Shown here: positions 24,956 through 34,329 of the stretch, in pieces
Layout: each line of letters begins with the position of its first letter
How positions within the stretch are numbered: the first letter of the stretch is position 1
DNA from: Rufibacter sp. XAAS-G3-1
Lineage (GTDB): Bacteria > Bacteroidota > Bacteroidia > Cytophagales > Hymenobacteraceae
DNA length: 64,000 nt
Reading direction: 5' to 3'
Assembly (NCBI RefSeq): GCF_013623775.1
Contig: NZ_JABFAM010000019.1
Span: 1 to 64,000 of the forward strand
Made by a program: the position numbers and the translations under genes
Notes under the pieces: model-generated
Database searches by the model: none
Seen by the model: only the letters and a program-made list of their open reading frames with translations
What the model was told of the DNA's origin: nothing

Positions 24956-26143
24956 TTAACCTGCGTCACTCACTTCTTTTTCTCTTCGGCTTCCGCGGTA
25001 GAGTTCATACTTGAACAGGCGGCATTCAATGGGGCCATTGTACAACGGAATTCGTCTTGATGGTTTTAACCCAATGAATTTGGCGGCTTCCAGGTTTCCG
25101 GTGAAAATGCAGGCGTCCCAATCCTGGAAGTTGGATTTGAGCGTATCGCCAATCATTTTGTAAAGGTCGTTGATCTCGCTTTCCTCCCCTATCCGTTCAC
25201 CGTAGGGCGGGTTCATCACAATGATTCCATGGTTGGCGGGTTTTACCGCTTCCTTGAAATTCAGTTCTTTAACCCGTACGTACTGGTCTAGTGCGGCGTA
25301 CTCCAGGTTCTGGAAGGCGGCTTCCACAAAGTCGGGGTCTACGTCAGAGCCGAAAATGTCAACCTCCACCTTGGCCTCTTCTTTGGAAATGGCATCCTGC
25401 AGCACGCGCTGGTACAAAGCGGCGTCATAATCGGGCCAGCGCATGAAGCCGTAGTCTTTGCGGTACACGCCCGGGGCGATGTTGTGGGCCAGCATAGCCG
25501 CCTCGGCCAGAAACGTTCCTGAGCCGCACATGGGGTCATACAACGGAGTTCGCTTGTCCCACCCGCTCAACAGCAGAATACCAGCCGCCAACACTTCATT
25601 CAAGGGAGCCACGTTGGTTTGTTGGCGGTAACCGCGGCGGTGCAGAGAATCGCCGGAGGAATCCAGGGCCAACGACACAATGTTCTCGTGCATGTGCAGG
25701 TTGAAGCGCACATCTGGCGTGGTCACGTCAATGTTGGGTCTTCTACCTGTTTTTTCCCGGAACTGGTCTACAATGGCGTCTTTGGTGAGCTGTGACACAT
25801 AGAGCGAGTGCTCAAAGGTGGAGCGGGACACCACGGCATTGATGGCGAAAGTATCGTTCAGGCTCATGTACAGATCCCAGTCAATCTCGCGCACTTTCAT
25901 GTACAGCTCTTTTTCGTCGCGGGCCTTGAACTGGGCGAACGGCTTTAATATTCTGATGGCCGTGCGGCAACAGATATTGGCTTGGTATAATAAATACTGG
26001 TTCCCGCTGAAAGTGACCGCCCGTACCCCTGCTTTCACGTACGTCGCGCCCAAATCGCGGAGTTCCTGGGCCAGTACCTCTTCCAGGCCCGCCAGGGTGG
26101 TAGCCGTCATGTTGAAATTACCTGATGATTTTGATTTAGCCAT
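24956..26143 (-). CDS. THUMP-domain class I SAM-dependent RNA methyltransferase (RlmL/YpsC-like)
   Basis: This 395-residue protein starts at ATG 26143. A longer frame begins at 26203, but MAKSKSSGNFNMTATTLAGL is the usual start. It contains a THUMP RNA-binding domain (about residues 15-160, TTLAGLEEVLAQELRDLGA) and a Rossmann methyltransferase domain with DPMCGSGTFLAEAAM (motif I) and the N6/N2 catalytic motif MNPPYGERI. Members methylate G2445-type guanines of 23S rRNA. It corresponds to the RlmL-L half only; no RlmK half is fused. Convergent with the DUF4349 gene. Confidence 0.88.
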   Translation of the reverse strand: MAKSKSSGNFNMTATTLAGLEEVLAQELRDLGATYVKAGVRAVTFSGNQYLLYQANICCRTAIRILKPFAQFKARDEKELYMKVREIDWDLYMSLNDTFAINAVVSRSTFEHSLYVSQLTKDAIVDQFREKTGRRPNIDVTTPDVRFNLHMHENIVSLALDSSGDSLHRRGYRQQTNVAPLNEVLAAGILLLSGWDKRTPLYDPMCGSGTFLAEAAMLAHNIAPGVYRKDYGFMRWPDYDAALYQRVLQDAISKEEAKVEVDIFGSDVDPDFVEAAFQNLEYAALDQYVRVKELNFKEAVKPANHGIIVMNPPYGERIGEESEINDLYKMIGDTLKSNFQDWDACIFTGNLEAAKFIGLKPSRRIPLYNGPIECRLFKYELYRGSRREKEVSDAG

Positions 26144-26404
26144 AGAATGCGCTTGTGGGGGTGTATCTGAACGGTGCCAGCGAAAACTTCTTAATGTCGG
26201 CAATTTCGGAAAAAAATTGTGCCCATGCCGCGCACCGCCCCCCCGGCAGGCCCATTTAAGTAAAAGAATTTACCCGAGGCGAAAGCTTACCCCTACTTAT
26301 TAAATAATTTTATTAAATTTAGCCAAAGTATCTACCCCTAACACAAGATTTTTCCCGCATCTTTAGTTTTCTGCGCACACGTTCAAACCCTACCCACCTC
26401 TAAC

Positions 26405-27700
26405 ATGTCAAAAGTAATGCCTTCCCACTCCTCTGCTACCACTGTTCAGGGAAACCAGGTGAACTACACCCGCTCCATGGCCATCATTGGGGCCTTGTTT
26501 TTCGTTTTCGGCTTTGTCACCTGGCTCAACTCAGTCCTGATCCCCTACCTGAAAATTGCCTGTGAGCTGAATAACTTTGAGTCTTACCTGGTCACGTTTG
26601 CTTTTTATATTGCTTATCTGGTGATGGGGTTACCAGCCGGTTGGCTTCTGAAAAAGACGGGCTACAAAAAAGGCATGTCGGCGGGTCTGCTGATCATCGC
26701 CGCAGGGGCCTTACTCTTCGTTCCGGCCGCCATGTCCCGCACGTACGTTCTGTTTCTGCTGGGCTTGTTTGTGCAGGGAACCGGTTTAACGGTGCTACAA
26801 GCGGCGGTGAACCCCTATATTTCCATTATCGGCCCCGCCGAGAGTGCCGCCAAGCGCATCAGCATCATGGGTATCTGCAACAAGATTGCCGGTTCAGCGG
26901 CCCCTTTCATCTTGGGCAGCATCTTGCTGGTGGGCACCGATGATCTGGTGGGCAATTTAGAAACCATGGATCTGGCGCAGAGAGCCCAAGGCTTGGATGC
27001 CCTGGCCGCAAGGGTTATTACTCCTTATTTGGTTATTATGGGGGTACTTATCCTGTTGGCGGTATTCACCTATTTTTCAGGCTTGCCTGAGGTAGACACC
27101 GAACAGGAAGACGAGACCACCGCCGCCGCCAACACGGGTAAAACCAGCGTATTCCACTTCCCGCACTTGATTATAGGGGTCTTAAGCTTGTTTCTGTACG
27201 TGGGCGTGGAAGTAATGGCTGGTGACACGGTGGTGAGTTACGCCGCCGACCAGGGAATTCCTTTGGATGAAGCGCCACGGTTCACCACCTTCACCTTATG
27301 GGCCATGATTGCCGGGTACATCATTGGTATTATTGCCATTCCCAAGTACCTGAGCCAGCAGAAGGCTTTGCAGATCTGTGCCGTTTTAGGGGTGATTTTC
27401 ACATTATCAGCCATTTTCACCCAGGGCTATATCTCGGTGCTGAGCATCTCCCTGTTAGGCTTGGCGAACTCCTTGATGTGGCCCGCCATCTTCCCGCTGG
27501 CCATCGCAGATTTGGGACGCTTCACCAAAATTGGGTCTTCCCTGCTGATTATGGCCATTGCCGGGGGGGCGTTGCTACCGCTCCTGTATGGTTTCTTGGC
27601 CGATGTTTTAGACCCGCAGCAAGCCTACTGGATGATGGTGCCTTGTTACCTGTTCATCTTGTACTTCGCCGCCGTGGGGTATAGAATCAGAACCAGATAA
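26405..27700 (+). CDS. sugar MFS transporter (FucP/GluP-like)
   Basis: This 431-residue membrane protein has 12 predicted helices. The N-terminal phrase IIGALFFVFGFVTWLNSVLI, followed by YLVMGLPAGWLLKKTGYKKG and GLTVLQAAVNPYISIIGP, is characteristic of the fucose/glucose/galactose proton symporters. In Bacteroidota such proteins import neutral sugars across the inner membrane; the exact sugar cannot be read from sequence. It stands alone, diverging from the RNA methyltransferase, with a strong terminator at 27755-27786. Confidence 0.88.
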   Translation: MSKVMPSHSSATTVQGNQVNYTRSMAIIGALFFVFGFVTWLNSVLIPYLKIACELNNFESYLVTFAFYIAYLVMGLPAGWLLKKTGYKKGMSAGLLIIAAGALLFVPAAMSRTYVLFLLGLFVQGTGLTVLQAAVNPYISIIGPAESAAKRISIMGICNKIAGSAAPFILGSILLVGTDDLVGNLETMDLAQRAQGLDALAARVITPYLVIMGVLILLAVFTYFSGLPEVDTEQEDETTAAANTGKTSVFHFPHLIIGVLSLFLYVGVEVMAGDTVVSYAADQGIPLDEAPRFTTFTLWAMIAGYIIGIIAIPKYLSQQKALQICAVLGVIFTLSAIFTQGYISVLSISLLGLANSLMWPAIFPLAIADLGRFTKIGSSLLIMAIAGGALLPLLYGFLADVLDPQQAYWMMVPCYLFILYFAAVGYRIRTR

Positions 27701-27707
27701 GATTTCC

Positions 27708-27747
27708 TCTTTTAAGGCTGTTTTTAGAAAAACAGGTCTGAAACAGG
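27708..27747. repeat. P-family palindrome
   Basis: TCTTTTAAGGCTGTTTTTAG is followed by AAAAACAGGTCTGAAACAGG. It lies immediately before a canonical terminator, so it is not itself needed for termination. Confidence 0.7.
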
Positions 27748-27754
27748 AAAACAG

Positions 27755-27786
27755 AAAAGCCACCTCCCCTGGAGGTGGCTTTTTCT
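27755..27786 (+). terminator. intrinsic terminator of the sugar transporter gene
   Basis: AGCCACCTCC (27758-27767) pairs with GGAGGTGGCT (27771-27780) around CCT, followed by TTTTT. Confidence 0.92.
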
Positions 27787-27824
27787 ATGGAGCTTCCCGC
27801 TACTGATTTCTCTATTCATTTCCG

Positions 27825-27832
27825 TACTTTTG
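27825..27832 (+). promoter_or_regulatory. possible -7 box of the murB promoter
   Basis: TACTTTTG matches TAnnTTTG and lies 22 bp before the ATG at 27854, implying a very short leader. This position also argues against the TTG start at 27830. Confidence 0.45.
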
Positions 27833-27853
27833 CCCCTCACCCACCCGCTTTCC

Positions 27854-28873
27854 ATGACTATTCAACGAAAAGCCTCCCTGCAGCCTTACAACACCTTTGG
27901 CATAGACGCCAAAGCCCACCTGTTGGCCGAATTCACCTCAGTAGATGAATTGCGCGCCCTGCTCCAGAACCCAGAGGTACAGGCGCTTCCCAAGCTTATC
28001 TTAGGCGGAGGCAGCAACGTCCTTTTCACCCAGAACGTAGAGGCCGCCGTACTCCTGAACCGCATCAAAGGCATTACCCAAACCCAGGAGGCGGATGCGA
28101 AACACGTACTGGTGACCTCGGGCAGTGGCGAGACCTGGCATGACTTGGTACTCTATTCCCTGGAGCATGACCTGGGCGGCATTGAGAATTTGTCATTGAT
28201 CCCCGGCACCGTGGGTGCGGCTCCCTTACAGAACATTGGAGCCTATGGCGTAGAACTGAAAGACACCTTTGTTTCTCTGGAGGCGTTGGAAATGGCCACC
28301 GGCGAAGTGGTTTTGTTCAACAAAGAGCAATGCGGTTTCGGGTACCGCGAAAGTGTTTTCAAGAAAGAAGCCAAAGGCAACTACATTGTGACCTCGGTCA
28401 CGCTGCGGTTAACCAAAGAACACACCTACAACACTACCTACGGTGCCATTCAGGACACCCTGGAGCAGCAGCAGGTGAAGGAATTGAGTCTGAAAGCCAT
28501 CAGCGAAGCGGTTTGCCGCATCAGGAGAAGCAAATTACCAGACCCGGCCCAGCTTGGGAATGCAGGCTCTTTTTTCAAAAACCCCGAGATCTCACTGGCG
28601 CAATTTGAGATTCTGAAGTCGCAGTACCCCGGCATCCCCGGGTATCCGGTGAACCCCGAGACCATGAAAGTACCGGCGGGCTGGCTCATTGAGCAGTGCG
28701 GCTGGAAAGGCAAAGTTCTGGGCAGACACGGCGTCCACAAAGACCAGGCCTTGGTGCTGGTCAACTACGGCGGCGCAGCCGGCAACGACGTGAAAGCCCT
28801 GGCCTACGAGATCATCCACTCGGTACAGGAGAAATTCGGCATTTCTTTAACGCCGGAAGTGAATATTATATAA
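27854..28873 (+). CDS. murB: UDP-N-acetylmuramate dehydrogenase
   Basis: This 339-residue FAD enzyme reduces UDP-GlcNAc-enolpyruvate to UDP-MurNAc with NADPH, the step after MurA. The FAD site is visible in LPKLILGGGSNVLF (about residues 43-56) and IENLSLIPGTVGAAPLQNIGAYG; the catalytic serine region is QLGNAGSFFKNP, and CGFGYRESVFK is typical. Length fits the type I (E. coli-like) enzyme. ATG 27854 is chosen over TTG 27830, because the latter lies inside the likely promoter. It is not clustered with other cell-wall genes. Confidence 0.95.
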   Translation: MTIQRKASLQPYNTFGIDAKAHLLAEFTSVDELRALLQNPEVQALPKLILGGGSNVLFTQNVEAAVLLNRIKGITQTQEADAKHVLVTSGSGETWHDLVLYSLEHDLGGIENLSLIPGTVGAAPLQNIGAYGVELKDTFVSLEALEMATGEVVLFNKEQCGFGYRESVFKKEAKGNYIVTSVTLRLTKEHTYNTTYGAIQDTLEQQQVKELSLKAISEAVCRIRRSKLPDPAQLGNAGSFFKNPEISLAQFEILKSQYPGIPGYPVNPETMKVPAGWLIEQCGWKGKVLGRHGVHKDQALVLVNYGGAAGNDVKALAYEIIHSVQEKFGISLTPEVNII

Positions 28874-28930
28874 GTAGCTTGATTCAACAATAAAGCCTTT
28901 TCTTATCCTGAAAAGATCAATCATACTCTT

Positions 28931-29132
28931 GAAGCTGTTTAGAGTTTCTGGTCTGTTCTTATAAAACTAGCCTGAAAACGACGGTACAAGCATCTGCATG
29001 CGTCAGTGTACCGCTAAACCTCTTGTTTCTGGCCTGTTTTTATAAAAATAGCCTCAAAACAAAAGTATAAACGGATGCTTGCCCCAGGGGAATTGTTTTA
29101 AATGCCGGTTAATGAAAACTCTAAACAGCTTC
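28931..29132. mobile_element. 202-bp MITE-like element M1
   Basis: The element is bounded by exact 17-bp terminal inverted repeats: GAAGCTGTTTAGAGTTT at 28931-28947 and its complement at 29116-29132. Inside are two P-family palindromes (28952-28981 and 29028-29060). A second copy, in the opposite orientation, lies at 57919-58121: its left end carries TTTTTCATTAACCGGCATTT, the complement of the right end here. It has no coding capacity. Confidence 0.75.
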
Positions 29133-29133
29133 C

Positions 29134-29338
29134 TTGTCATCTTGGAAAGATCTTGTGGGCGAACTAGAAAAACCTTTCGTAAACGCTACTACCGCTTGCT
29201 ACCAAGATCCCCTTGTTGTGCGTAGAGTTAGCGTAAGCGCTCTCCGCACTGCTGGACAGCCAATCTCCTGATTGGCGTGCGTAGGCAAACCTGTACAGCC
29301 TGGCCTCTTGGTCTTTACAGTTCCTTCCAGGATGACAA
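29134..29338. repeat. E-family palindromic element, copy E1 (expanded)
   Basis: The ends TTGTCATCTTGGAAAGATC (29134-29152) and the complementary TTCCTTCCAGGATGACAA (29321-29338) are inverted repeats, and the inner phrase TCTTGTGGGCGAACTAG is shared with copies E2-E4. This copy is about twice the length of the others and holds a further hairpin, GGACAGCCAATCTCCTGATTGGC-like at 29253-29277, which recurs in the long hairpin at 45279-45342. It follows M1 by one base. Confidence 0.65.
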
Positions 29339-29355
29339 TGAAGGGATAAGTGAAA

Positions 29356-29388
29356 GGGGAGCCGGCAAAAGCCGGCTCCCCTTTTTAT
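29356..29388. terminator. terminator between murB and mutS2
   Basis: GGGGAGCCGGC-AAAA-GCCGGCTCCCC (29356-29381) is followed by TTTTTATTT. The T run serves the plus strand; it may also act for mutS2. Confidence 0.85.
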
Positions 29389-29393
29389 TTGAA

Positions 29394-29432
29394 CGGTTTA
29401 CAGCCTTGTTTTCCAAAAACAGGCCTAAAACG
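29394..29432. repeat. P-family palindrome
   Basis: CGGTTTACAGCCTTGTTTTCC is matched by AAAAACAGGCCTAAAACG. It ends 5 bp before the mutS2 stop codon. Confidence 0.7.
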
Positions 29433-29436
29433 CTGT

Positions 29437-31845
29437 TTACTTCAGCACAATAATAGACACCCCATCGCCGCCGCGCTCCACGTGTTCATCGGCTACGCTG
29501 GCTACTTCCCGCAGGGTGCGCACGTAATCCCGGATAATCATCTTCAGGATTCCGTTGCCCCGCCCGTGGATGATCTTCACCTCGGGCATGCCCAGCATGA
29601 TGGCATCATCCATGAAGTTCATCACGGTGGTCAGGGCTTCCTCGGCGCGTTGCCCGCGTACGTCCAGCGTGTACTGGAAATCGGCCATGCGTTGGGTTAC
29701 GTCCAGTCCTTTGGACGGAGAGACCGCCGTAGCCAGTTCCTTCTCTTTTTTTACTTTCTCGCGCACCACGTTAGGGTCTGGCCGTTCCAGTTTCTCCAGC
29801 TTCACAATGGTTTTCAGCCCCCCGAAGCTAACCTCTGCCGTTTTGCCTTTGATGGCCAACAGTTCGCCCACCGAGTCCTGGCCAATCAAGGCCACCCGCT
29901 CGCCTAACTGTAACGGGCCTGTAGGCACTGATCCGTTGCGTTTGTACACGGGCTTGGGTTCAGGCGTGAGTTTCTCCCTGAACGTATCCAGTTCCTGGCG
30001 GGCTGCTTTGGTTTGCTCCTTGTCGGCTTGGCTGCGCTTGATCTGCTCAATGGTGCTCTCAATCTGCTGGTTCGCGTCTTTCAAAAGCAGCTTGGCCTGG
30101 CCTTTGGCGGTGCGGATGATGTCCTGCTTGCTTTCTTCCAGATGCTGTTTCAGGGCCGTGTATTCCTCCACCTGCTTCTGTAGTTTCCGCTCGTGCTTGG
30201 CCGCCGCCGCGTTCCGGCGTTCCAGGTCGGTTTTCTCCTGCTCCAGTTGTTCCAGCAACTTGTCGTAACGGATCTTCTCCTTCCCTACCAGCGTACCGGC
30301 CCGGTCAATGATGTTCTTCGGCAAGCCGATTTTACGGGCGATTTCCAAAGCGAACGAAGAACCCGGTTTCCCGATCTCCAACTGGTACAGCGGCTGCAAC
30401 TCGGCGGGATTGTAGCGCATGGCCCCGTTCACAATGCCTTCGTTCTTCTCCGCGAAGTTCTTCAGGTTGGTGTAGTGGGTGGTGATCACGCCAAATACTT
30501 TCTGGTGGTGCAACTGGCCCAACACGGCCTCAGCAATGGCCCCGCCCAAGGCAGGCTCCGTGCCCGTCCCGAACTCATCAATGAGCACCAGTGATTTTTT
30601 ATCTGCCAGCAGCACGAATTGCTTCATGTTCTGCAAGTGCGAGCTGTAGGTACTCAGGTCATTCTCAATGGATTGCTCATCGCCCATGTCCAGGAAGATA
30701 TCCCCGAACAGACCCGCCTCAGAACCTTCCTCCACCGGAATCAACAAACCGCACTGCAACATGTACTGCAACAGACCGGCCGTTTTCATGGCCACCGATT
30801 TACCGCCGGCGTTGGGCCCCGAGATCAGGAGAATACGCTGTTCCTGGTCTAGTTCCAAGGACAAAGGCACGGCTTTCTTGCCCTGCGCCTGCAAGGTCAG
30901 GTGCAGAATGGGGTGACGGGCGTTCTTCCACTTCATGACCGGACGCTTTTGCAGCTCGGGCATAATGGCTCCCAGTTTATTCGCCACCACAGATTTGGCC
31001 CGGATAAAGTCTAGCAAGGCCAGGAACTGGTACGCTTTGCGAAGGCCCGGCAGGTGGTGCCGCACCTGGTTGGTTACCGCCGTCAGTAACCGAATCAACT
31101 CGCGGTGATACGCGTTCTCCAGATCCTTGATGTCGTTGTTCAGCTCAAACACGCTTTCGGGCTCCAGGTACACAGTCTGGCCGGTGGCCGATTCATCGTG
31201 GATCAAGCCTTTGATGCGGCGTTTGTATTCGGCAATCACCGGAATCACCAAACGGCCGCCTCTTATGGTGGGTTCGGCATCACCGGGCGTCCAGCCTTCG
31301 TTTTTGGCCTGGCGCAGGATGCTGTTGATGGTCTTGCGGAGTTGCGTCTGCTGTCCAATCAGGTCTCGCTTCACGCGCTGTAGTTCGGGCGAGGCATCGT
31401 CTTTCACGTTGCCGTTGTCATCTACCAGTTTCTCCAGGGCAGCTACCAAAGAACGGTCTACTTCCACGCCCTCGGTCAGGGCTTTCAAGGCCGGGTACTC
31501 CCCTTCCTCAGACTCCACGAAGAAGCCCAACGCCTGCCGGATGGCCCGCAGCGACATTTTCACCTCAAACACCCCACGCACTTCCAGAAACGCTCCTTCC
31601 AAAGAAGCCCGGCTCAGGTGCTCGGTTGCGTCAAAATAATAGCTGGAGGGGAAATCTTCGCCCGAACGCAGGATGTTGGCAAACTCATGGGTTTGCTGCA
31701 ACAAACGCTGCACCAGGTCAAAGCGGTCTAAGAACGACACGCGCTCTACAAACCTGCGCCCCAGCGGACTTAAACAGGCCTCAGACAACATCTCTCTGAT
31801 CTGGCTGAACCCTATTTTCTGCTCAAAATTAGATGGGTATATCAA
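29437..31845 (-). CDS. mutS2: endonuclease MutS2
   Basis: This 802-residue protein of the MutS2 branch lacks the mismatch-recognition domain of MutS1. It has a core/lever region (residues about 1-320), an ATPase domain with Walker A ISGPNAGGKSVAMKTAG and LVLIDEFGTGTEPALGGA, a coiled-coil segment (about 510-640, rich in Gln/Glu/Lys), a KOW-like stretch and a C-terminal Smr nuclease domain with LDVRGQRAEEAL and IIHGRGNGIL. MutS2 proteins suppress homologous recombination or rescue collided ribosomes, depending on species. All motifs are intact. Confidence 0.95.
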   Translation of the reverse strand: MIYPSNFEQKIGFSQIREMLSEACLSPLGRRFVERVSFLDRFDLVQRLLQQTHEFANILRSGEDFPSSYYFDATEHLSRASLEGAFLEVRGVFEVKMSLRAIRQALGFFVESEEGEYPALKALTEGVEVDRSLVAALEKLVDDNGNVKDDASPELQRVKRDLIGQQTQLRKTINSILRQAKNEGWTPGDAEPTIRGGRLVIPVIAEYKRRIKGLIHDESATGQTVYLEPESVFELNNDIKDLENAYHRELIRLLTAVTNQVRHHLPGLRKAYQFLALLDFIRAKSVVANKLGAIMPELQKRPVMKWKNARHPILHLTLQAQGKKAVPLSLELDQEQRILLISGPNAGGKSVAMKTAGLLQYMLQCGLLIPVEEGSEAGLFGDIFLDMGDEQSIENDLSTYSSHLQNMKQFVLLADKKSLVLIDEFGTGTEPALGGAIAEAVLGQLHHQKVFGVITTHYTNLKNFAEKNEGIVNGAMRYNPAELQPLYQLEIGKPGSSFALEIARKIGLPKNIIDRAGTLVGKEKIRYDKLLEQLEQEKTDLERRNAAAAKHERKLQKQVEEYTALKQHLEESKQDIIRTAKGQAKLLLKDANQQIESTIEQIKRSQADKEQTKAARQELDTFREKLTPEPKPVYKRNGSVPTGPLQLGERVALIGQDSVGELLAIKGKTAEVSFGGLKTIVKLEKLERPDPNVVREKVKKEKELATAVSPSKGLDVTQRMADFQYTLDVRGQRAEEALTTVMNFMDDAIMLGMPEVKIIHGRGNGILKMIIRDYVRTLREVASVADEHVERGGDGVSIIVLK

Positions 31846-31871
31846 GTCTTTGTTTTTCTAGTTTTACTTTT

Positions 31872-31911
31872 CGTTTCAAGCCCGATTTTGCAAAAATAGC
31901 TTAAAAACGGG
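31872..31911. repeat. P-family palindrome upstream of mutS2
   Basis: CGTTTCAAGCCCGATTTTGC is followed by AAAAATAGCTTAAAAACGGG. Being 5' of mutS2 and 3' of nothing on the plus strand, it is not a terminator of an adjacent gene except possibly the minus-strand gene at 32017. Confidence 0.6.
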
Positions 31912-32016
31912 ATTGGTCAGGATTTTAGAACATAGGGCAGCGGCTGTATGTTCCTTTGTATTCAAGAATTATTAAGCGGATTCATACTTAACATAAAAAC
32001 AGACCCAAAGACATAA

Positions 32017-32796
32017 TCAAAACTTCTCTTCTATCCCTAACCCGAACAAAGCATAATCATACTTCACCGGGTCTGCGGCATCAAACTGGCGGAGGTTCTG
32101 GGTCAATTCTTCGGCCATGGCCCAGTCTGATTGGGTTCTTTGAATGAGGTTCAACTTGCGGGCTACGCGTTGCACATGGACATCGCAGGGACAAACCAGG
32201 TCGGCGGGCGACATGCGGTGCCAGATTCCGAAATCCACCCCTATGGTATCTTGCCGTACCATCCAGCGCAAGTACATGTTGATGCGTTTACAGGCTGATT
32301 TCTTGGCGGGCGTGGAAATGTGCTTACGGGTACGGTGCGGAGCTTCGGGCAGGGAGAAAACCAGGTTATAAAACGACTCCAGTCGGGCTTTCTGGGAGGT
32401 AATTGGGGTAGCCGGATCACCAAGGAATGCTTCCTCCAGGCTTTCATGCCGCTCATAAAACCACCGGAAGAAATAAACCAGGTACAGCAGATCAGTGTCA
32501 TTGAAGGTGCGGTGCTTGAAACCCAGCAGCTGTTTCAGATCCTCATCCTGGTGCTGGGTAATAAACTGAAAAGGGGCGTGATCCATGCGCTGGAGCAGTT
32601 CTCTGCACTTTTTGATGATGGTTTTGCGCTGTCCCCACGCCAGAATGGCCGCGAAGAAACCGGCTATCTCAATGTCCTGCTTTTGACTGAACAGGTGCGG
32701 AATAGAAACCGGGTCATGCGGAATAAAGTCTCTGGTATTGTATTTCCGGTAGCGGTTTTCCAGCAAGGCTTCCAGTTGGGCAGGAGTATAAGACAT
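32017..32796 (-). CDS. TIGR02757 (DUF2400) family protein
   Basis: This 259-residue soluble helical protein matches the TIGR02757 family: IPHLFSQKQDIEIAGFFAAI followed by LAWGQRKTIIKKC, then HRTFNDTDLLYLVYFFRWFY and the conserved C-terminal region ADLVCPCDVHVQRVARKLNL. That C-terminus resembles helix-hairpin-helix DNA glycosylases (HHH-GPD type), including a Cys-containing segment, but glycosylase activity has not been shown to my knowledge. It lies upstream of mutS2 on the same strand with 171 bp between, so a shared transcript is possible. Confidence 0.88.
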   Translation of the reverse strand: MSYTPAQLEALLENRYRKYNTRDFIPHDPVSIPHLFSQKQDIEIAGFFAAILAWGQRKTIIKKCRELLQRMDHAPFQFITQHQDEDLKQLLGFKHRTFNDTDLLYLVYFFRWFYERHESLEEAFLGDPATPITSQKARLESFYNLVFSLPEAPHRTRKHISTPAKKSACKRINMYLRWMVRQDTIGVDFGIWHRMSPADLVCPCDVHVQRVARKLNLIQRTQSDWAMAEELTQNLRQFDAADPVKYDYALFGLGIEEKF

Positions 32797-32867
32797 GGTG
32801 ATTAAAGCGATCTATGGGTCTACTAATTTAAAAGAATGCGTACGAGTTAAACCATTATTGGATGAAA

Positions 32868-32918
32868 TGTGCCTTAGAAGGAGATTGGTGAAGCGCCAGA
32901 ACCCACCCCTCCGAGGAG
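32868..32918. repeat. short dispersed repeat K1
   Basis: The phrase CCTTAGAAGG ... GCGCCAGAACCCACCC is repeated at 41543-41580 (K2). In both places it stands ahead of other repeat families. Confidence 0.55.
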
Positions 32919-32973
32919 GGGAATACGCCTATGCGGTAGAATACAGATAATGCCTCCATGGCGCGGATTTACT

Positions 32974-33213
32974 ACATTTATTGCTACCGCCATTACTTAC
33001 TTTCCCAGTTCCAGTCTTCCCCGAGCGCGCCTCGCTTTTGGCCCTGGACAGGCATCAGCTAAGAGAGACAGACCCCACAGGCCGAAAGGGCAGTGCGAGA
33101 GGGGAAGACGGGGCCCCGCGGCCGTGAGCGCTTACCGCCAGAGATGGAACAATACAGCACCTGCACCCACGCAAAAAGCAGACAAGCCAAGGGAACAGCA
33201 TATTCCAAGCGCC
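32974..33213. repeat. 240-bp dispersed repeat L, copy L1
   Basis: The segment from TTATTGCTACCGCCATTACT to GGGAACAGCATATTCC is nearly identical in the same orientation to 42272-42508. The body includes GAGCGCGCCTCGCTTTTGGC and GGGGCCCCGCGGCCGTGAGC. No conserved reading frame is supported: the open frames are low in coding character. The high conservation compared with neighbouring sequence suggests recent mobility, gene conversion or a functional RNA. No gene lies in the 32797-33363 gap. Confidence 0.75.
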
Positions 33214-33285
33214 CGGTAATCTCCCAAAAAAACCAGCTCTAAGCACAGAAAGGAAACAAAAGGAGGCTTGGAGCAGATTTATAAA

Positions 33286-33333
33286 AAAGAGGCAAAAAAC
33301 GGCTCCCCCAGGAACTCCGTTTTTTGCCTCTTT
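33286..33333. terminator. terminator for the LysM/RlpA-like gene
   Basis: AAAGAGGCAAAAAACGG (33286-33302) pairs perfectly with CCGTTTTTTGCCTCTTT (33317-33333). On the minus strand it lies 30 bp after the stop codon. The right arm runs into a P-family element (33318-33356). Confidence 0.8.
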
Positions 33334-33363
33334 TGCTAAAATAAGCCTATAAACGCTTAAGGA

Positions 33364-34329
33364 TTAGGGCATGTAAGACACTTCTACCCTGAAGCGTTTG
33401 TCTACGGCCCCAATCTGCTGGCAGGCTTTTTTGGAAAGCTTTACCACTACCTTGTCGTTGTCGCCGGTGGCGGGCAGTTTGCCGATCACGCGCACGTACA
33501 CGGTTTGGTCGTTCATGGGGTTTTTGACGGCCATGATGGTGCCTACGGGGGCGGTCTTGTGCAGGGCCAGGAATTTATTGGCATCGGTGCGGGTATCAAT
33601 CTGCTCGGCCATGCCGCTTTCGTTTACCCTGGACACATACTCTGAGGTCTTGGAAGTGGCCTTCTCGTCATCGGCATCGCCTTTGGCGGGGGCCGGACTG
33701 GTTTTGGCTGCGGCAGGACTAGCGGAAGCGGAAGAACTTACCGGCTGTTTAGCGGTAGACACCACGTCATCGGCTTCCGGGGTGTACACCTTGGCGCTGG
33801 CGGCGGCTGACGAGGGGGCTTTCTCCCCCACCCCTACAATCAGGTTCTGGCCGACTTTCACGGTAGACGCGGTGAGCTTGTTCCATTTCTTCAAGTCATC
33901 AACGCTTACCTTGTGCTGGTTGGCAATGGAAAACAAGGTCTGCCGGGCTTGCACCGTATGCATCTTATTCCCTTTGGCGTCTACCACATAGGTGCGGTTG
34001 GCGGCAGGGCTGGCCACTGGCTTTTCAGCGGCGGCAGTGGCAGAAGAAGCGGTGCTGGAGGCCCCCATTTTCAGGGGAATGAGCACGGTTTGGCCAATAA
34101 CCAAGGCCTTGTCCACGTTCTTGTTGGCGGCTACAATCTGGTCTACGGCCACGCCGTACTTGCGAGACAGGGCGTACAATGTTTCGCCGGGGGTTACTTT
34201 ATGGGTGATGTAGGTTTTTCCGTTCTGGGTTTTGATCCCGGTGGAATCACGGACAAACAAAGTCTCGGCGGCGGCGGTGGCATAGGAAACCATGACACAA
34301 CCCAGAACAAACACAAACTTCTTTAACAT
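33364..34329 (-). CDS. secreted LysM protein with RlpA-like C-terminal domain
   Basis: This 321-residue protein starts at ATG 34329; an in-frame ATG at 34350 would precede the signal peptide. The signal peptide (KKFVFVLGCVMVSYATAAAE) is followed by two LysM domains (about residues 38-87, VTPGETLYALSRKYGV, and about 124-168, VQARQTLFSIANQHKV), a Ser/Ala/Pro-rich linker and a C-terminal double-psi beta-barrel region (AVKNPMNDQTVYVRVIGKLP). This suggests a periplasmic peptidoglycan-binding protein. The catalytic Asp and His typical of RlpA lytic transglycosylases are not evident, so binding rather than cleavage is inferred. Confidence 0.82.
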   Translation of the reverse strand: MLKKFVFVLGCVMVSYATAAAETLFVRDSTGIKTQNGKTYITHKVTPGETLYALSRKYGVAVDQIVAANKNVDKALVIGQTVLIPLKMGASSTASSATAAAEKPVASPAANRTYVVDAKGNKMHTVQARQTLFSIANQHKVSVDDLKKWNKLTASTVKVGQNLIVGVGEKAPSSAAASAKVYTPEADDVVSTAKQPVSSSASASPAAAKTSPAPAKGDADDEKATSKTSEYVSRVNESGMAEQIDTRTDANKFLALHKTAPVGTIMAVKNPMNDQTVYVRVIGKLPATGDNDKVVVKLSKKACQQIGAVDKRFRVEVSYMP